This document shows, piece by piece, positions 16,771 to 24,350 of a stretch of DNA of 36,563 nt. A model generated the notes under the pieces. That model was not told the DNA's origin, searched no databases, and saw only the letters and a program-made list of their open reading frames with translations. A program made the position numbers and the translations under genes. The first letter of the stretch is position 1. The number at the start of each line of letters is the position of its first letter. The DNA is from Alphaproteobacteria bacterium UBA6347 (GTDB lineage: Bacteria > Pseudomonadota > Alphaproteobacteria > CAAGCB01 > CAG-977), in contig DJRZ01000045.1 in the NCBI GenBank assembly GCA_002440235.1, positions 1-36,563 on the forward strand. The letters are read 5' to 3'.

Positions 16771-17633
16771 AACGCATCGTCATCGTCAGCGGTCTGTCCG
16801 GCGCGGGAAAGTCCAGCGTTTTAAAAATATTGGAAGATTCGGGGTTCGAAGTCATCGACAACTTGCCCCTGTCCCTGCTGGAACAGGTGATCGCGGAGGC
16901 GGCGGCGGATTCGTCGATCGCCGTCGGCATCGACGTCAGGACGCGCGATTTCGATTGCGAAAAGCTCTGCGCGATTTGCGGCGATTTGAAAAAAGATCCG
17001 AACATCGCCGAACGGATCGTGTTTTTGGACTGCGACGACGAAAAGCTGATGTTGCGCTTTACGGAAACCAGACGCGCCCACCCGCTGGCGAAAGACATGA
17101 AGCTGAGCGACGGCATCGCGCTGGAACGCCGGCTGACCGCCCCTTTGCGCGCTAAATCGGATATCGTCGTCGACACGACGGATTTGAAACCGCCGCAGCT
17201 GCGCGCGCGGCTGCAATCCGAATTCGGCGCGGCGATCCGGCGGGAACTGTTCGTTTCCGTCGTGTCCTTTTCCTATCGCGAGGGACTGCCCCGCGACGCC
17301 GATCTGGTTTTCGACGCGCGTTTCCTGCGCAACCCCTATTACGATCCGACCCTGCGCGAACTGACTGGACGGGATCCCCGCGTCGGCGCCTATATCGCCG
17401 AGGATCCCGACTTTTCCGCCTTTTTCGACAGGCTGACCGGATTCATCGCCCCTCTGCTGCCCCGTTTCAAACAAGAGGGGAAAACCCGCCTGACCGTCGC
17501 GATCGGCTGCACGGGCGGCAAACATCGTTCCGTTTATACGGCGGAACGACTTTATAAATGGCTTTTGGAACAAAAAACGTGTATGGTGGCGTTAACGCAC
17601 CGCGAATTGGAAAAAAACAAACAGGACAAGTGA
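16767..17633 (+). CDS. rapZ: RapZ/YvcJ-family nucleotide-binding protein
   Basis: 288 residues. N-terminal P-loop GLSGAGKS (residues 9-16) and the segment VIDNLPLSLL, then the C-terminal domain with the invariant IGCTGGKHRSV block (about 246-256). In E. coli RapZ binds sRNAs GlmY/GlmZ and UDP-/GlcNAc-6-P signals to control GlmS; in Bacillus YvcJ hydrolyses GTP. The RNA-adapter role is not established for alphaproteobacteria, so only the family is certain. It overlaps hprK by 4 bp and lies 1 bp before the EIIA gene, placing it inside the PTS phosphorelay operon, a recurrent arrangement that suggests PTS-linked signalling. Confidence 0.92.
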   Translation: MKRIVIVSGLSGAGKSSVLKILEDSGFEVIDNLPLSLLEQVIAEAAADSSIAVGIDVRTRDFDCEKLCAICGDLKKDPNIAERIVFLDCDDEKLMLRFTETRRAHPLAKDMKLSDGIALERRLTAPLRAKSDIVVDTTDLKPPQLRARLQSEFGAAIRRELFVSVVSFSYREGLPRDADLVFDARFLRNPYYDPTLRELTGRDPRVGAYIAEDPDFSAFFDRLTGFIAPLLPRFKQEGKTRLTVAIGCTGGKHRSVYTAERLYKWLLEQKTCMVALTHRELEKNKQDK

Positions 17634-17634
17634 C

Positions 17635-18036
17635 ATGATTGGTTTGATTTTGGTTTCTCACAGACATCTGGCGGACGAAATGAAAGCCGTGATGGAAGAC
17701 GTCGTCGGCAAACAGGAACACGTCGAAACGGTCGGCATTTTTCCCAACGACGACATGGAGCAACGCCGCGGCGAAATTCAGGAAAAGATCGCCGCCGCGG
17801 ACACGGGCGACGGCGTCATCGTTTTGACCGACATGTTCGGCGGCACGCCGTCCAATCTGGCAATTTCCATGATGACGCGCGACAACGTCGAAGTGCTGGC
17901 GGGAATGAACCTGCCGATGCTGATCAAGCTGGCGCAGGTCAGATCGACACTGCCCGTCAAAGAAGCCGCCGTCAGCGCGCGGGACGCCGGCAAAAAATAC
18001 ATCAACGCCGCGTCGGCTTTGCTGAACAACGAATAG
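17635..18036 (+). CDS. PTS EIIA, mannose/fructose family (regulatory)
   Basis: 133-residue EIIA-Man-fold protein. The phosphoacceptor is probably H9 in LVSHRHLADEM (H11 is also nearby). MFGGTPSNLA (about 64-73) is the family's conserved loop. It accepts phosphate from HPr. No EIIB, EIIC or EIID gene is in this operon, so phosphate is not obviously passed to a sugar, and a regulatory role is likely. Alphaproteobacterial names include manX and ptsM/EIIA-Man. Starts 1 bp after the rapZ stop. Confidence 0.9.
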   Translation: MIGLILVSHRHLADEMKAVMEDVVGKQEHVETVGIFPNDDMEQRRGEIQEKIAAADTGDGVIVLTDMFGGTPSNLAISMMTRDNVEVLAGMNLPMLIKLAQVRSTLPVKEAAVSARDAGKKYINAASALLNNE

Positions 18037-18050
18037 CGGTTTTCCTTCCC

Positions 18051-18323
18051 ATGACCGGAATTTCGAAAACGCTGACCATTTCCAACGAAAAGGGACTGCA
18101 CGCCCGCGCGGCTGCGGCGTTCGTCCGCGTCGCCGAATCTTTCGACGCCGAGGTCAACGTTGAAAAAGACCGGCAGGAGGTTTCGGGGCATTCCATCATG
18201 GGGCTGATGATGCTGGGGGCGGCGAACGGCAGTCAAATCACCGTCACCTGCCGCGGCAGTCAGGCGCGACAGGCTTTGGACGCTTTGGAAAAACTGATCA
18301 ATGACAAATTCAACGAAGATTAA
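18051..18323 (+). CDS. ptsH: HPr phosphocarrier
   Basis: 90 residues. The Enzyme-I-phosphorylated His is H17 (EKGLHARAA) and the kinase-regulated Ser is S48 (GHSIMGLMML), so both phosphorylation sites for Enzyme I and HPr kinase are present. C-terminal ALEKLINDKF is typical. No clear ribosome-binding site precedes the ATG, consistent with reinitiation 14 bp after the EIIA gene. The last 23 bp overlap ptsI in another frame. Confidence 0.94.
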   Translation: MTGISKTLTISNEKGLHARAAAAFVRVAESFDAEVNVEKDRQEVSGHSIMGLMMLGAANGSQITVTCRGSQARQALDALEKLINDKFNED

Positions 18324-20130
18324 AAAGCTGACGCCCGCCCTGAAACGCCGCCGGAACGTCTACGGTCAGCCCTGTTCCGCGGAAACGGCGGAAATCGCGC
18401 GCGAAGGAACGGGCGTGTCCCCCGGCATCGTGATCGGGCGCGTCTACGTGTACGATCCTTTGCTGAAATCCGTTCCGCAATACCGCATTCGCGAAGAGGA
18501 CGTCCCCGCCGAACAACAGCGCTTTTTAAAAGCCGTTCAGGACACGCTGAAACAGTTTGATTCCATACTGGACAAAGCCAAGGACGCGTTCAAGGACGAC
18601 CCGCTGGGATCCCTGTTCGACGCCTATCGCCACATGTTGAAGGGATCGCGCCTGATCCGCGGCGTCAACGACCGCATCAAAAACGGTCTGATCAACGCCG
18701 AAGCCGCCGTTCAGGGCGAAGTGGACGCCATCGCCGACGTGTTCGCGGCGATGGACGACGTGTACATATCGGGACGAATCGCCGACATTCGCAGCGTCGG
18801 CGTCAGAGTCCTGCGTAATCTGCAAACGGATTCCAAACGCGGAAAACTCCACCTGCCCGAAAACGCCGTCGTCGTCGCCCGCGACCTCAGCGTCGCCGAC
18901 GCGACTTTGGTCGACCCGAAAAGCATCGCCGCCTTTGTCACGGCGGACGGTTCGGTGCAAAGCCACGCGGCACTTTTGGCGCGGTCGATGGGCATGCCCG
19001 CCGTCGTCGGCGTCCCCGACATCATGCGCGTCGCGCAAACGGGCGACGTCGTCATCATCGACGGCACTTACGGCAAGGTCGTTCTCTGCCCGACGCAAAG
19101 CGACATCGATCTGTACCGCAAATACCGTTCGGACTTTTTGCGCTGGAAACGGTCGCTGAAACGTCTGCGCAGTCAGCCGTCGGTCACGACGGACGGCGCG
19201 TTTATCCGGTTGCAGGGCACGATCGACCTGCCGCACGAGCTGGACTTTCTGCAGCAGACGGGCGTCGACGGCATCGGTCTGATGCGCAGCGAATACCTGT
19301 TTTTAAACCGCGCGAACCTGCCCGACGAAGACGAGCAGTTCGAAACCCTGCGCGCGATGGCGGAAAACATGCGGGACAAACCCGTCACGTTCCGCACGTT
19401 CGACATCGGCGGTGAAAAATGCCCCGACACGCTGCACGTTCCCAAAACGGAAAATCCGGCGTTGGGATTGCGGGGGATACGCTACGCCCTGAAAACGCGC
19501 GATTTGCTGAAAACGCAGTTCCGCGCCGTCCTGCGCGCCGCGCGGTTCGGAAATATCCGCGTGCTGCTGCCGATGGTGTCGTCGGTCGAGGAAATAGACG
19601 CCGCGAAAAGCCTGTTTTACGAATGCGCCGAAGAATTGCGCGCGCAAAACGCCGTTCTGCCCGAACGTCTGCCGCCCGTCGGGGCGATGATCGAAACGCC
19701 CGCCGCCGCTTTGGAATCCGGCGTGCTGGCGCGGCATTGCGACTTTTTATCGATCGGGACGAACGATCTGGTGCAGTACACGCTGGCGGTCGACCGTTCC
19801 GACGCGACCGTCGCGCCGCTGTTCAACCCGTTGCACCCGTCCGTTTTAAAATTGCTGAAACGCACCGTCGACGCGGCGAACGCGGCGGGCGTCCCCGTCG
19901 GCGTTTGCGGCGAAATGGCGTCGAACCACCGCTATTCCGCCGTTTTGATCGGCTTGGGAATCCGCGAACTGTCCATGCCCGCCATCAACATTCCCATGGT
20001 CAAGGAACGCGTCCGCGCGCTGAACCTGCCGGACGCAGAAAACTACGTCAACCGCCTGCTGTCCCTGCCGACGGCGACGGAAGTGACCCGCGCCTTTAAC
20101 GATTTTGAAGAAGGGATTCGATTCTATTGA
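18301..20130 (+). CDS. ptsI: PTS Enzyme I (PEP-protein phosphotransferase)
   Basis: Transfers phosphate from phosphoenolpyruvate to HPr. 609 residues without an N-terminal GAF domain, so Enzyme I rather than EI-Ntr (PtsP). GVSPGIVIGRV begins the core at about residue 37; the preceding 36 residues are a basic extension not typical of the family. The phosphohistidine is H222 (GSVQSHAALLARS, a variant of the usual TSH motif). PEP-site blocks include MRSEYLFL, FRTFDIGGEK and MIETPAAA, and the conserved Cys is C536 (GVCGEMASN). The only in-frame ATG for the conserved core lies inside ptsH, giving a 23-bp overlap and likely translational coupling. Confidence 0.95.
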   Translation: MTNSTKIKKLTPALKRRRNVYGQPCSAETAEIAREGTGVSPGIVIGRVYVYDPLLKSVPQYRIREEDVPAEQQRFLKAVQDTLKQFDSILDKAKDAFKDDPLGSLFDAYRHMLKGSRLIRGVNDRIKNGLINAEAAVQGEVDAIADVFAAMDDVYISGRIADIRSVGVRVLRNLQTDSKRGKLHLPENAVVVARDLSVADATLVDPKSIAAFVTADGSVQSHAALLARSMGMPAVVGVPDIMRVAQTGDVVIIDGTYGKVVLCPTQSDIDLYRKYRSDFLRWKRSLKRLRSQPSVTTDGAFIRLQGTIDLPHELDFLQQTGVDGIGLMRSEYLFLNRANLPDEDEQFETLRAMAENMRDKPVTFRTFDIGGEKCPDTLHVPKTENPALGLRGIRYALKTRDLLKTQFRAVLRAARFGNIRVLLPMVSSVEEIDAAKSLFYECAEELRAQNAVLPERLPPVGAMIETPAAALESGVLARHCDFLSIGTNDLVQYTLAVDRSDATVAPLFNPLHPSVLKLLKRTVDAANAAGVPVGVCGEMASNHRYSAVLIGLGIRELSMPAINIPMVKERVRALNLPDAENYVNRLLSLPTATEVTRAFNDFEEGIRFY

Positions 20131-21053
20131 AAATCTCAACCGAACAGATTATGAACGCGATCCGCGCCCCCCACCCCGGAATGATCCTTATCGCCGCGGC
20201 GGTCGCGCTGTCGCTGTTCATCATTGTGCGGGCTTTGTTTTTCCGGAAAATCCCCCCGTTTCAAAAAGCGCTGGTCAATGGGGCGGCGCGGCACGTGCGC
20301 TATTATCTGAAAACGGGTCTGGTCGTTCCGGACGGACGCGACGAAACGGGCAAGACGCCGCTGATGACCGCCGCCGCGTTTAACAAAAGGGCTTCCGTCT
20401 GCGCCGCTTTGATCAAGGCGGGCGCCGACGTTAACGCCAAAGACGACGCCGGCATGACGGCTTTTCTGCACGCCGCCGCGAACAACGCGCCCGTGTCCGT
20501 TCTGAACGTTCTGGCAAAACGGAAAAGTGTCCTGACCGAACGCGACGCCGACGGGAAATCGGCGTGGACTCTGGCTTTGTCCAATCACCCGAAGATTGAA
20601 ACCCTGCGCTGGCTGTTGGCGCGCAAATTCGACGTCAACGGGCGCGATCCGAACGGCATGACGCCCCTGATGACCGCCGTCGAACAGAACACGTCGCCGG
20701 ACATCGTCAAATTTCTGCTGGATTCCGGCGCGCGCGTTTCCGACCGCGCCGAATACGGCATCACGCCGCTGATGCTGTCGGCGGGACGCAATCTGAACCC
20801 GTACGTGCTGTTGACTCTGCTGGAACGCGGCGCAGGGCTGGAAGACCGCAGCGCGGAGGGACTGACCCCGCTGATGTACGCGGCGGCTTTCAACCCGAAC
20901 GCGACGGAAATCGTCGATCTGCTGATCGAATGCGGGGCGCGGATCACCGCCGCCGACAAAGAGGGGCGCACCGCGCTGGATTACGCCAAAACAAACCCGC
21001 GCCTGTACAACACGGAAACATACTGGCGGCTGAACAACCTCAGCTACGAATAA
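20127..21053 (+). CDS. Membrane-anchored ankyrin-repeat protein
   Basis: 308 residues. The TTG start at 20127 overlaps the ptsI stop (TTGA); an alternative ATG at 20151 lacks a ribosome-binding site. One membrane segment at about residues 17-36 (MILIAAAVALSLFIIVRALFF). About six ankyrin repeats follow to the C-terminus, each with the TPLM/TALxxA helix and a short loop (GKTPLMTAAAFNKRASVCAA, GADVNAKDDAGMTAFLHAAA, DPNGMTPLMTAVEQN, GITPLMLSAGRN, GLTPLMYAAAFN, GRTALDYAK). Most likely a tail on the PTS operon; the partner is unknown. It converges with the small lipoprotein gene, stops abutting. Confidence 0.88.
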   Translation: MKISTEQIMNAIRAPHPGMILIAAAVALSLFIIVRALFFRKIPPFQKALVNGAARHVRYYLKTGLVVPDGRDETGKTPLMTAAAFNKRASVCAALIKAGADVNAKDDAGMTAFLHAAANNAPVSVLNVLAKRKSVLTERDADGKSAWTLALSNHPKIETLRWLLARKFDVNGRDPNGMTPLMTAVEQNTSPDIVKFLLDSGARVSDRAEYGITPLMLSAGRNLNPYVLLTLLERGAGLEDRSAEGLTPLMYAAAFNPNATEIVDLLIECGARITAADKEGRTALDYAKTNPRLYNTETYWRLNNLSYE

Positions 21054-21206
21054 TCAATGCGTGTCGAGGGGGACGCGCCGTCCTTCGAATATTTCGCCGT
21101 AGGAATCGGAAACCTCATACGTTTTGATGCCGTACACGTTTCTGACGCAGGCGTTCAAAACCGTCAAAGCGCAGAAAATCAGCGCGATTCGAAAACATTT
21201 TTTCAT
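21054..21206 (-). CDS. 50-residue lipoprotein overlapping lnt
   Basis: Very short gene: MKKCFRIALIFCALTVLNAC is a lipoprotein signal with lipobox LNAC (Cys20), leaving a mature peptide of only about 30 residues (VRNVYGIKTYEVSDSYGEIF and then a basic end). Its ATG overlaps the lnt stop (ATGA), with AAAGGCG upstream inside lnt, so translation is probably coupled. The stop abuts the convergent ankyrin gene stop. Family not recognised. The signal sequence, overlap and exact fit make a chance frame unlikely. Confidence 0.75.
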   Translation of the reverse strand: MKKCFRIALIFCALTVLNACVRNVYGIKTYEVSDSYGEIFEGRRVPLDTH

Positions 21207-22735
21207 TTTTCGCCTTTCCTTTTCCGAAACGGCGCGCGCGCCGCGATCAAAACCGCCAAGAACAACGCCAACGGAACGCCGTTGCCGAAACGGGCGTACA
21301 CGGTCGGCTTTTCCGTGCGCCGCGGCAGTTCCGCGTCGACGACGCCCTCCGCGCCCAATCCCAGCATTTTCGTAACGCGCCCGTAAGCATCAATCATGCC
21401 GCTGATTCCCGTGTTCGCCGCGCGGGCAAGGGGCAATCCCTCCTCCGCCGCGCGCAGTTGCGCCGTCGCGAAATGCTGATAGGGTCCCGCGCTGATGCCG
21501 TACCACCCGTCGTTGGTCGCGTTCAGCAACCAGTACGGACGAGTTTTTTTGTCGGCGACGCGCGCGGGAAAGATGACTTCGTAACACACCAGCATGCCGA
21601 CGGGCAGCGTGCGGGGCAGTATCACCGTTCTTACCCCTTGTCCGACTCCCAGATCCGCCGCGACGGGAGTCAGCTTGCGGATAAAGGGAAACAGTCCCGC
21701 CAGCGGGACGTATTCGCCGAACGGCACCAGATGCGATTTGTCGTAGCCGCCCAGATATTCGCCCAAATCGTTCAAGGCGACGATGCTGTTGTAATACTTT
21801 CGCCCCCGCCCGTTTTGTTCGACGCGCAACGATCCCGCCAGCAGAATCGCCCCCGGCGTCAGCGCGCCGACGACCATCGACCGCGCGAAATCGTCCTGCG
21901 CCAGGAAAAACTGCGTCGCCGTTTCAGCCCAAACGACGTGCGTCGCCTTTTCCGCGCCGGCGGACCGGCTCAGATGAACGTGTTTCATCAGGTTGCGTTC
22001 CGCCTCGTCGGCGTTCCATTTCTGCCCCTGCGGAACATTGGCTTGAACCAGCCGCACCAGAACGCCGTTCACCGGATCAGCCGGCGCGTTCCATAGCCGG
22101 CAGACTCCGTATCCCCACAGCGCGAGCAGGAGGGAGAAGCTGACCGCGGCGGGGATCAAGCCCTTCGCGCTTTTCGACGCCAAAGCGGGCAGTCCCGCGG
22201 CGAACACGGTCAGCGCGCCCAGCCCGTAGGATCCCCAAACGGAAACCGTTTGCATCATCACGGGACGGTCCGTCCAAACCGACGCGACCAAATTCCACGG
22301 AAAGCCCGTGAACAGCCACGAACGCACCCATTCGAACACACCCCACGCCGCGGCGAAAGCGATCAGGCGGCGCAGTCCCTTTTTATAAAAAAAAGCCGTC
22401 AGCACCGACGCCGCGCCGAACAATCCGCCCCACAATCCGAATCCCAAAGGCGGCAGAGGCGCCAAAACTTCGAACCCCATGCCGTCGATCAGCAGGGCGT
22501 TGGACACCCACGCCAGCCCCAATCCGAAGAAACCGGCGCCGAAACAAAAGCCCGTCAGCGCCGCCCGTTTTTTGCTTTCGGCGGCGTTCAGCAAAACCGC
22601 CAGCCCCGAAAAAGCGATCCAAAGCAGCGGCGTGTGAAAATACGGCGGCAAAGCCCCGACGGCGATCAGTCCGCAAACAAACGCCGACGCGTATTTCCGT
22701 TCAAAAAAGATGCCCGCGGCGGCGTCAGTTTTCAT
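21203..22735 (-). CDS. lnt: Apolipoprotein N-acyltransferase
   Basis: Inner-membrane enzyme that N-acylates the lipid-modified Cys of lipoproteins, the last step of lipoprotein maturation. 510 residues. About seven to eight N-terminal membrane segments (to about residue 215) and a periplasmic nitrilase-fold domain. The catalytic triad is intact: E271 (WAETATQFF), K333 (YDKSHLVPFGEYVP) and C384 (LVCYEVIFP). NDGWYGISAGPYQH and RAANTGIS are further signatures. A C-terminal membrane helix precedes a basic tail. It overlaps ybeY by 11 bp upstream and a 50-residue lipoprotein gene by 4 bp downstream. The window encodes several Lnt-substrate-type lipoproteins. Confidence 0.95.
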   Translation of the reverse strand: MKTDAAAGIFFERKYASAFVCGLIAVGALPPYFHTPLLWIAFSGLAVLLNAAESKKRAALTGFCFGAGFFGLGLAWVSNALLIDGMGFEVLAPLPPLGFGLWGGLFGAASVLTAFFYKKGLRRLIAFAAAWGVFEWVRSWLFTGFPWNLVASVWTDRPVMMQTVSVWGSYGLGALTVFAAGLPALASKSAKGLIPAAVSFSLLLALWGYGVCRLWNAPADPVNGVLVRLVQANVPQGQKWNADEAERNLMKHVHLSRSAGAEKATHVVWAETATQFFLAQDDFARSMVVGALTPGAILLAGSLRVEQNGRGRKYYNSIVALNDLGEYLGGYDKSHLVPFGEYVPLAGLFPFIRKLTPVAADLGVGQGVRTVILPRTLPVGMLVCYEVIFPARVADKKTRPYWLLNATNDGWYGISAGPYQHFATAQLRAAEEGLPLARAANTGISGMIDAYGRVTKMLGLGAEGVVDAELPRRTEKPTVYARFGNGVPLALFLAVLIAARAPFRKRKGEK

Positions 22736-23219
22736 ACGGATCGTCCATGCCGTTTTCGACCATGATTTTCGTTTCCAGCGCCTCCATCACTTCGGCGTCG
22801 GCGTCTTCGACGTGGTCGTACCCGATCAGGTGCAGAACGCCGTGAACGATCAGGTGGAAAAAATGTTCCGCCAGCGTTTTGTTCTGTTCCGCGGCTTCGC
22901 GTTCGGTCGTTTCAAACGCGACGACGATGTCGCCCAGCAGCATCGGATCGACGATCGGTTCGTCCTCGTCGTCCAAAGCGGCGAAAGACAAGACGTTCGT
23001 CGGTCGATCAACGCCGCGGTATTCCCTGTTCAGGGCGTGCACCGCGTCGTCGTTTGTCAGCATCACGCTGACTTCGGCGTTTTTGACCGGCAGGACGCAA
23101 TCGCCGGCGTTTCCGGCTTTCCAAGCGGCGCGGGCGGCTTTTTCGACGATTTTTCTGACGTCGGGCAAAGCGTCTTTCCACGCTTTGCAGTCCGCGCGCA
23201 AATCAACCTTGACCGCCAT
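22725..23219 (-). CDS. ybeY: Endoribonuclease YbeY
   Basis: Zinc-dependent RNase implicated in 16S rRNA 3'-end maturation and ribosome quality control. 164 residues. The metal-binding motif HGVLHLIGYDH is complete (H126, H130, H136). NREYRGVDRPTNVLSFA and LLGDIVVAFETTEREA are family blocks. Overlaps the lnt start by 11 bp. The phoH stop lies 1 bp upstream, so phoH-ybeY-lnt are one transcript. The corC/hlyC haemolysin-like gene that often sits between ybeY and lnt is absent. Confidence 0.95.
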   Translation of the reverse strand: MAVKVDLRADCKAWKDALPDVRKIVEKAARAAWKAGNAGDCVLPVKNAEVSVMLTNDDAVHALNREYRGVDRPTNVLSFAALDDEDEPIVDPMLLGDIVVAFETTEREAAEQNKTLAEHFFHLIVHGVLHLIGYDHVEDADAEVMEALETKIMVENGMDDPYEN

Positions 23220-23220
23220 G

Positions 23221-24243
23221 TCAGCCCGCCAAGCCCTTGCGCGACGCGTAGCGTTTGTCGTACGCCTTGACGATCGCGGACACCAATCCGTGACGCACGA
23301 CGTCCTTTTCGCTGAACGTGACGACGGCGATGTCCTTGACGTTGCGCAGGACGTCCAAAGCGTCCGCCAACCCCGACTGCACTCCGCGGGGCAGGTCCGT
23401 CTGGCTTAAATCGCCGTTGATGACCATGCGGGAATTTTCGCCCAGACGGGTCAGAAACATCTTCATCTGCATCGGCGTCGTGTTTTGCGCCTCGTCCAGA
23501 ATGACCATCGCGTTGGACAGCGTGCGCCCGCGCATGAACGCCAGCGGAGCGACCTCTATTTCGCCGGATTCCAGCTTTTTGTCGACGACGTCGTTCGGCA
23601 GCATTTCATACAGCGCGTCGTACAGCGGGCGCAGATACGGATCGATTTTCTCTTTCAAATCCCCCGGCAGGAAACCGAGGTTTTCGCCCGCTTCGACGGC
23701 GGGGCGGGACAGAATGATTTTGTCGATCTGCCCTTCGATCATCAGGGAAACCGCCTTGGCGACCGCCAGAAACGTCTTGCCCGTTCCGGCGGGTCCCAAA
23801 CCGAACACCATTTCATAATCGCGCATCGCGCGGATATATTCCGCCTGCGTCTGCGAACGCGGCTGAATGTGGCGTTTGCGGGTGCGCAGAGTCAAATCCT
23901 CTTCGCCGTCTTCGGTTTTGACGGTTTCGTCGGCGCGTTTGTCTTTCGTGTTCATTTTGTGTCCCTCGCTCGTGTGTAAAGCGTTGTCGATGTCGGAATT
24001 GTCGATGTCGCCTTTTTTCTTGGCGGCGGCGTAGATCTTGTCCATGGCGGCGAAAGCGTGTTCAACGTCCTTTTCGTCGCCCGACACGGTGATTTGATTG
24101 CCGCGCGTTTTGATTTCGACGCCCAGCTTTTTTTCCAGCCGTTTCAGATTGTCGTTGTGCGCGCCCAGCGCGACCAGCAACACCTGATTGTCGTCGTATT
24201 CGCGGACGCGGCGGAAATGTTCGGATTCTTTTTTCTTAGCCAC
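23221..24243 (-). CDS. PhoH-like ATPase (YbeZ)
   Basis: 340-residue PhoH/YbeZ family ATPase, functionally tied to YbeY. An N-terminal KH-like region (about residues 20-75) precedes the PhoH domain. P-loop GPAGTGKT at residues 150-157 and Walker B VILDEAQN near residue 240. SRPAVEAGENLGFLPG and NGDLSQTDLP are PhoH signatures. GTG start with AAAGGG about 9 nt upstream. A strong promoter lies 37 bp upstream (24280-24308). miaB precedes it on the same strand. A role with YbeY in rRNA/RNA metabolism is suggested by gene linkage. Confidence 0.93.
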   Translation of the reverse strand: MAKKKESEHFRRVREYDDNQVLLVALGAHNDNLKRLEKKLGVEIKTRGNQITVSGDEKDVEHAFAAMDKIYAAAKKKGDIDNSDIDNALHTSEGHKMNTKDKRADETVKTEDGEEDLTLRTRKRHIQPRSQTQAEYIRAMRDYEMVFGLGPAGTGKTFLAVAKAVSLMIEGQIDKIILSRPAVEAGENLGFLPGDLKEKIDPYLRPLYDALYEMLPNDVVDKKLESGEIEVAPLAFMRGRTLSNAMVILDEAQNTTPMQMKMFLTRLGENSRMVINGDLSQTDLPRGVQSGLADALDVLRNVKDIAVVTFSEKDVVRHGLVSAIVKAYDKRYASRKGLAG

Positions 24244-24279
24244 GGAACAGCCCTTTCGTCATAAAATGTCTTTGAATTG

Positions 24280-24308
24280 ATTATGACTTTTTTTCCGTGT
24301 CTTGGCAA
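24280..24308 (-). promoter_or_regulatory. Sigma70-type promoter of phoH-ybeY-lnt
   Basis: Minus strand TTGCCA (24303-24308), 17-bp spacer, CATAAT (24280-24285). Both boxes match consensus at 5 of 6 positions. It lets this operon be transcribed separately from miaB. Confidence 0.6.
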
Positions 24309-24350
24309 GCGTTAGTGTACGCCGGTCCGGCGATTTCGCGCCGCCGCCCG

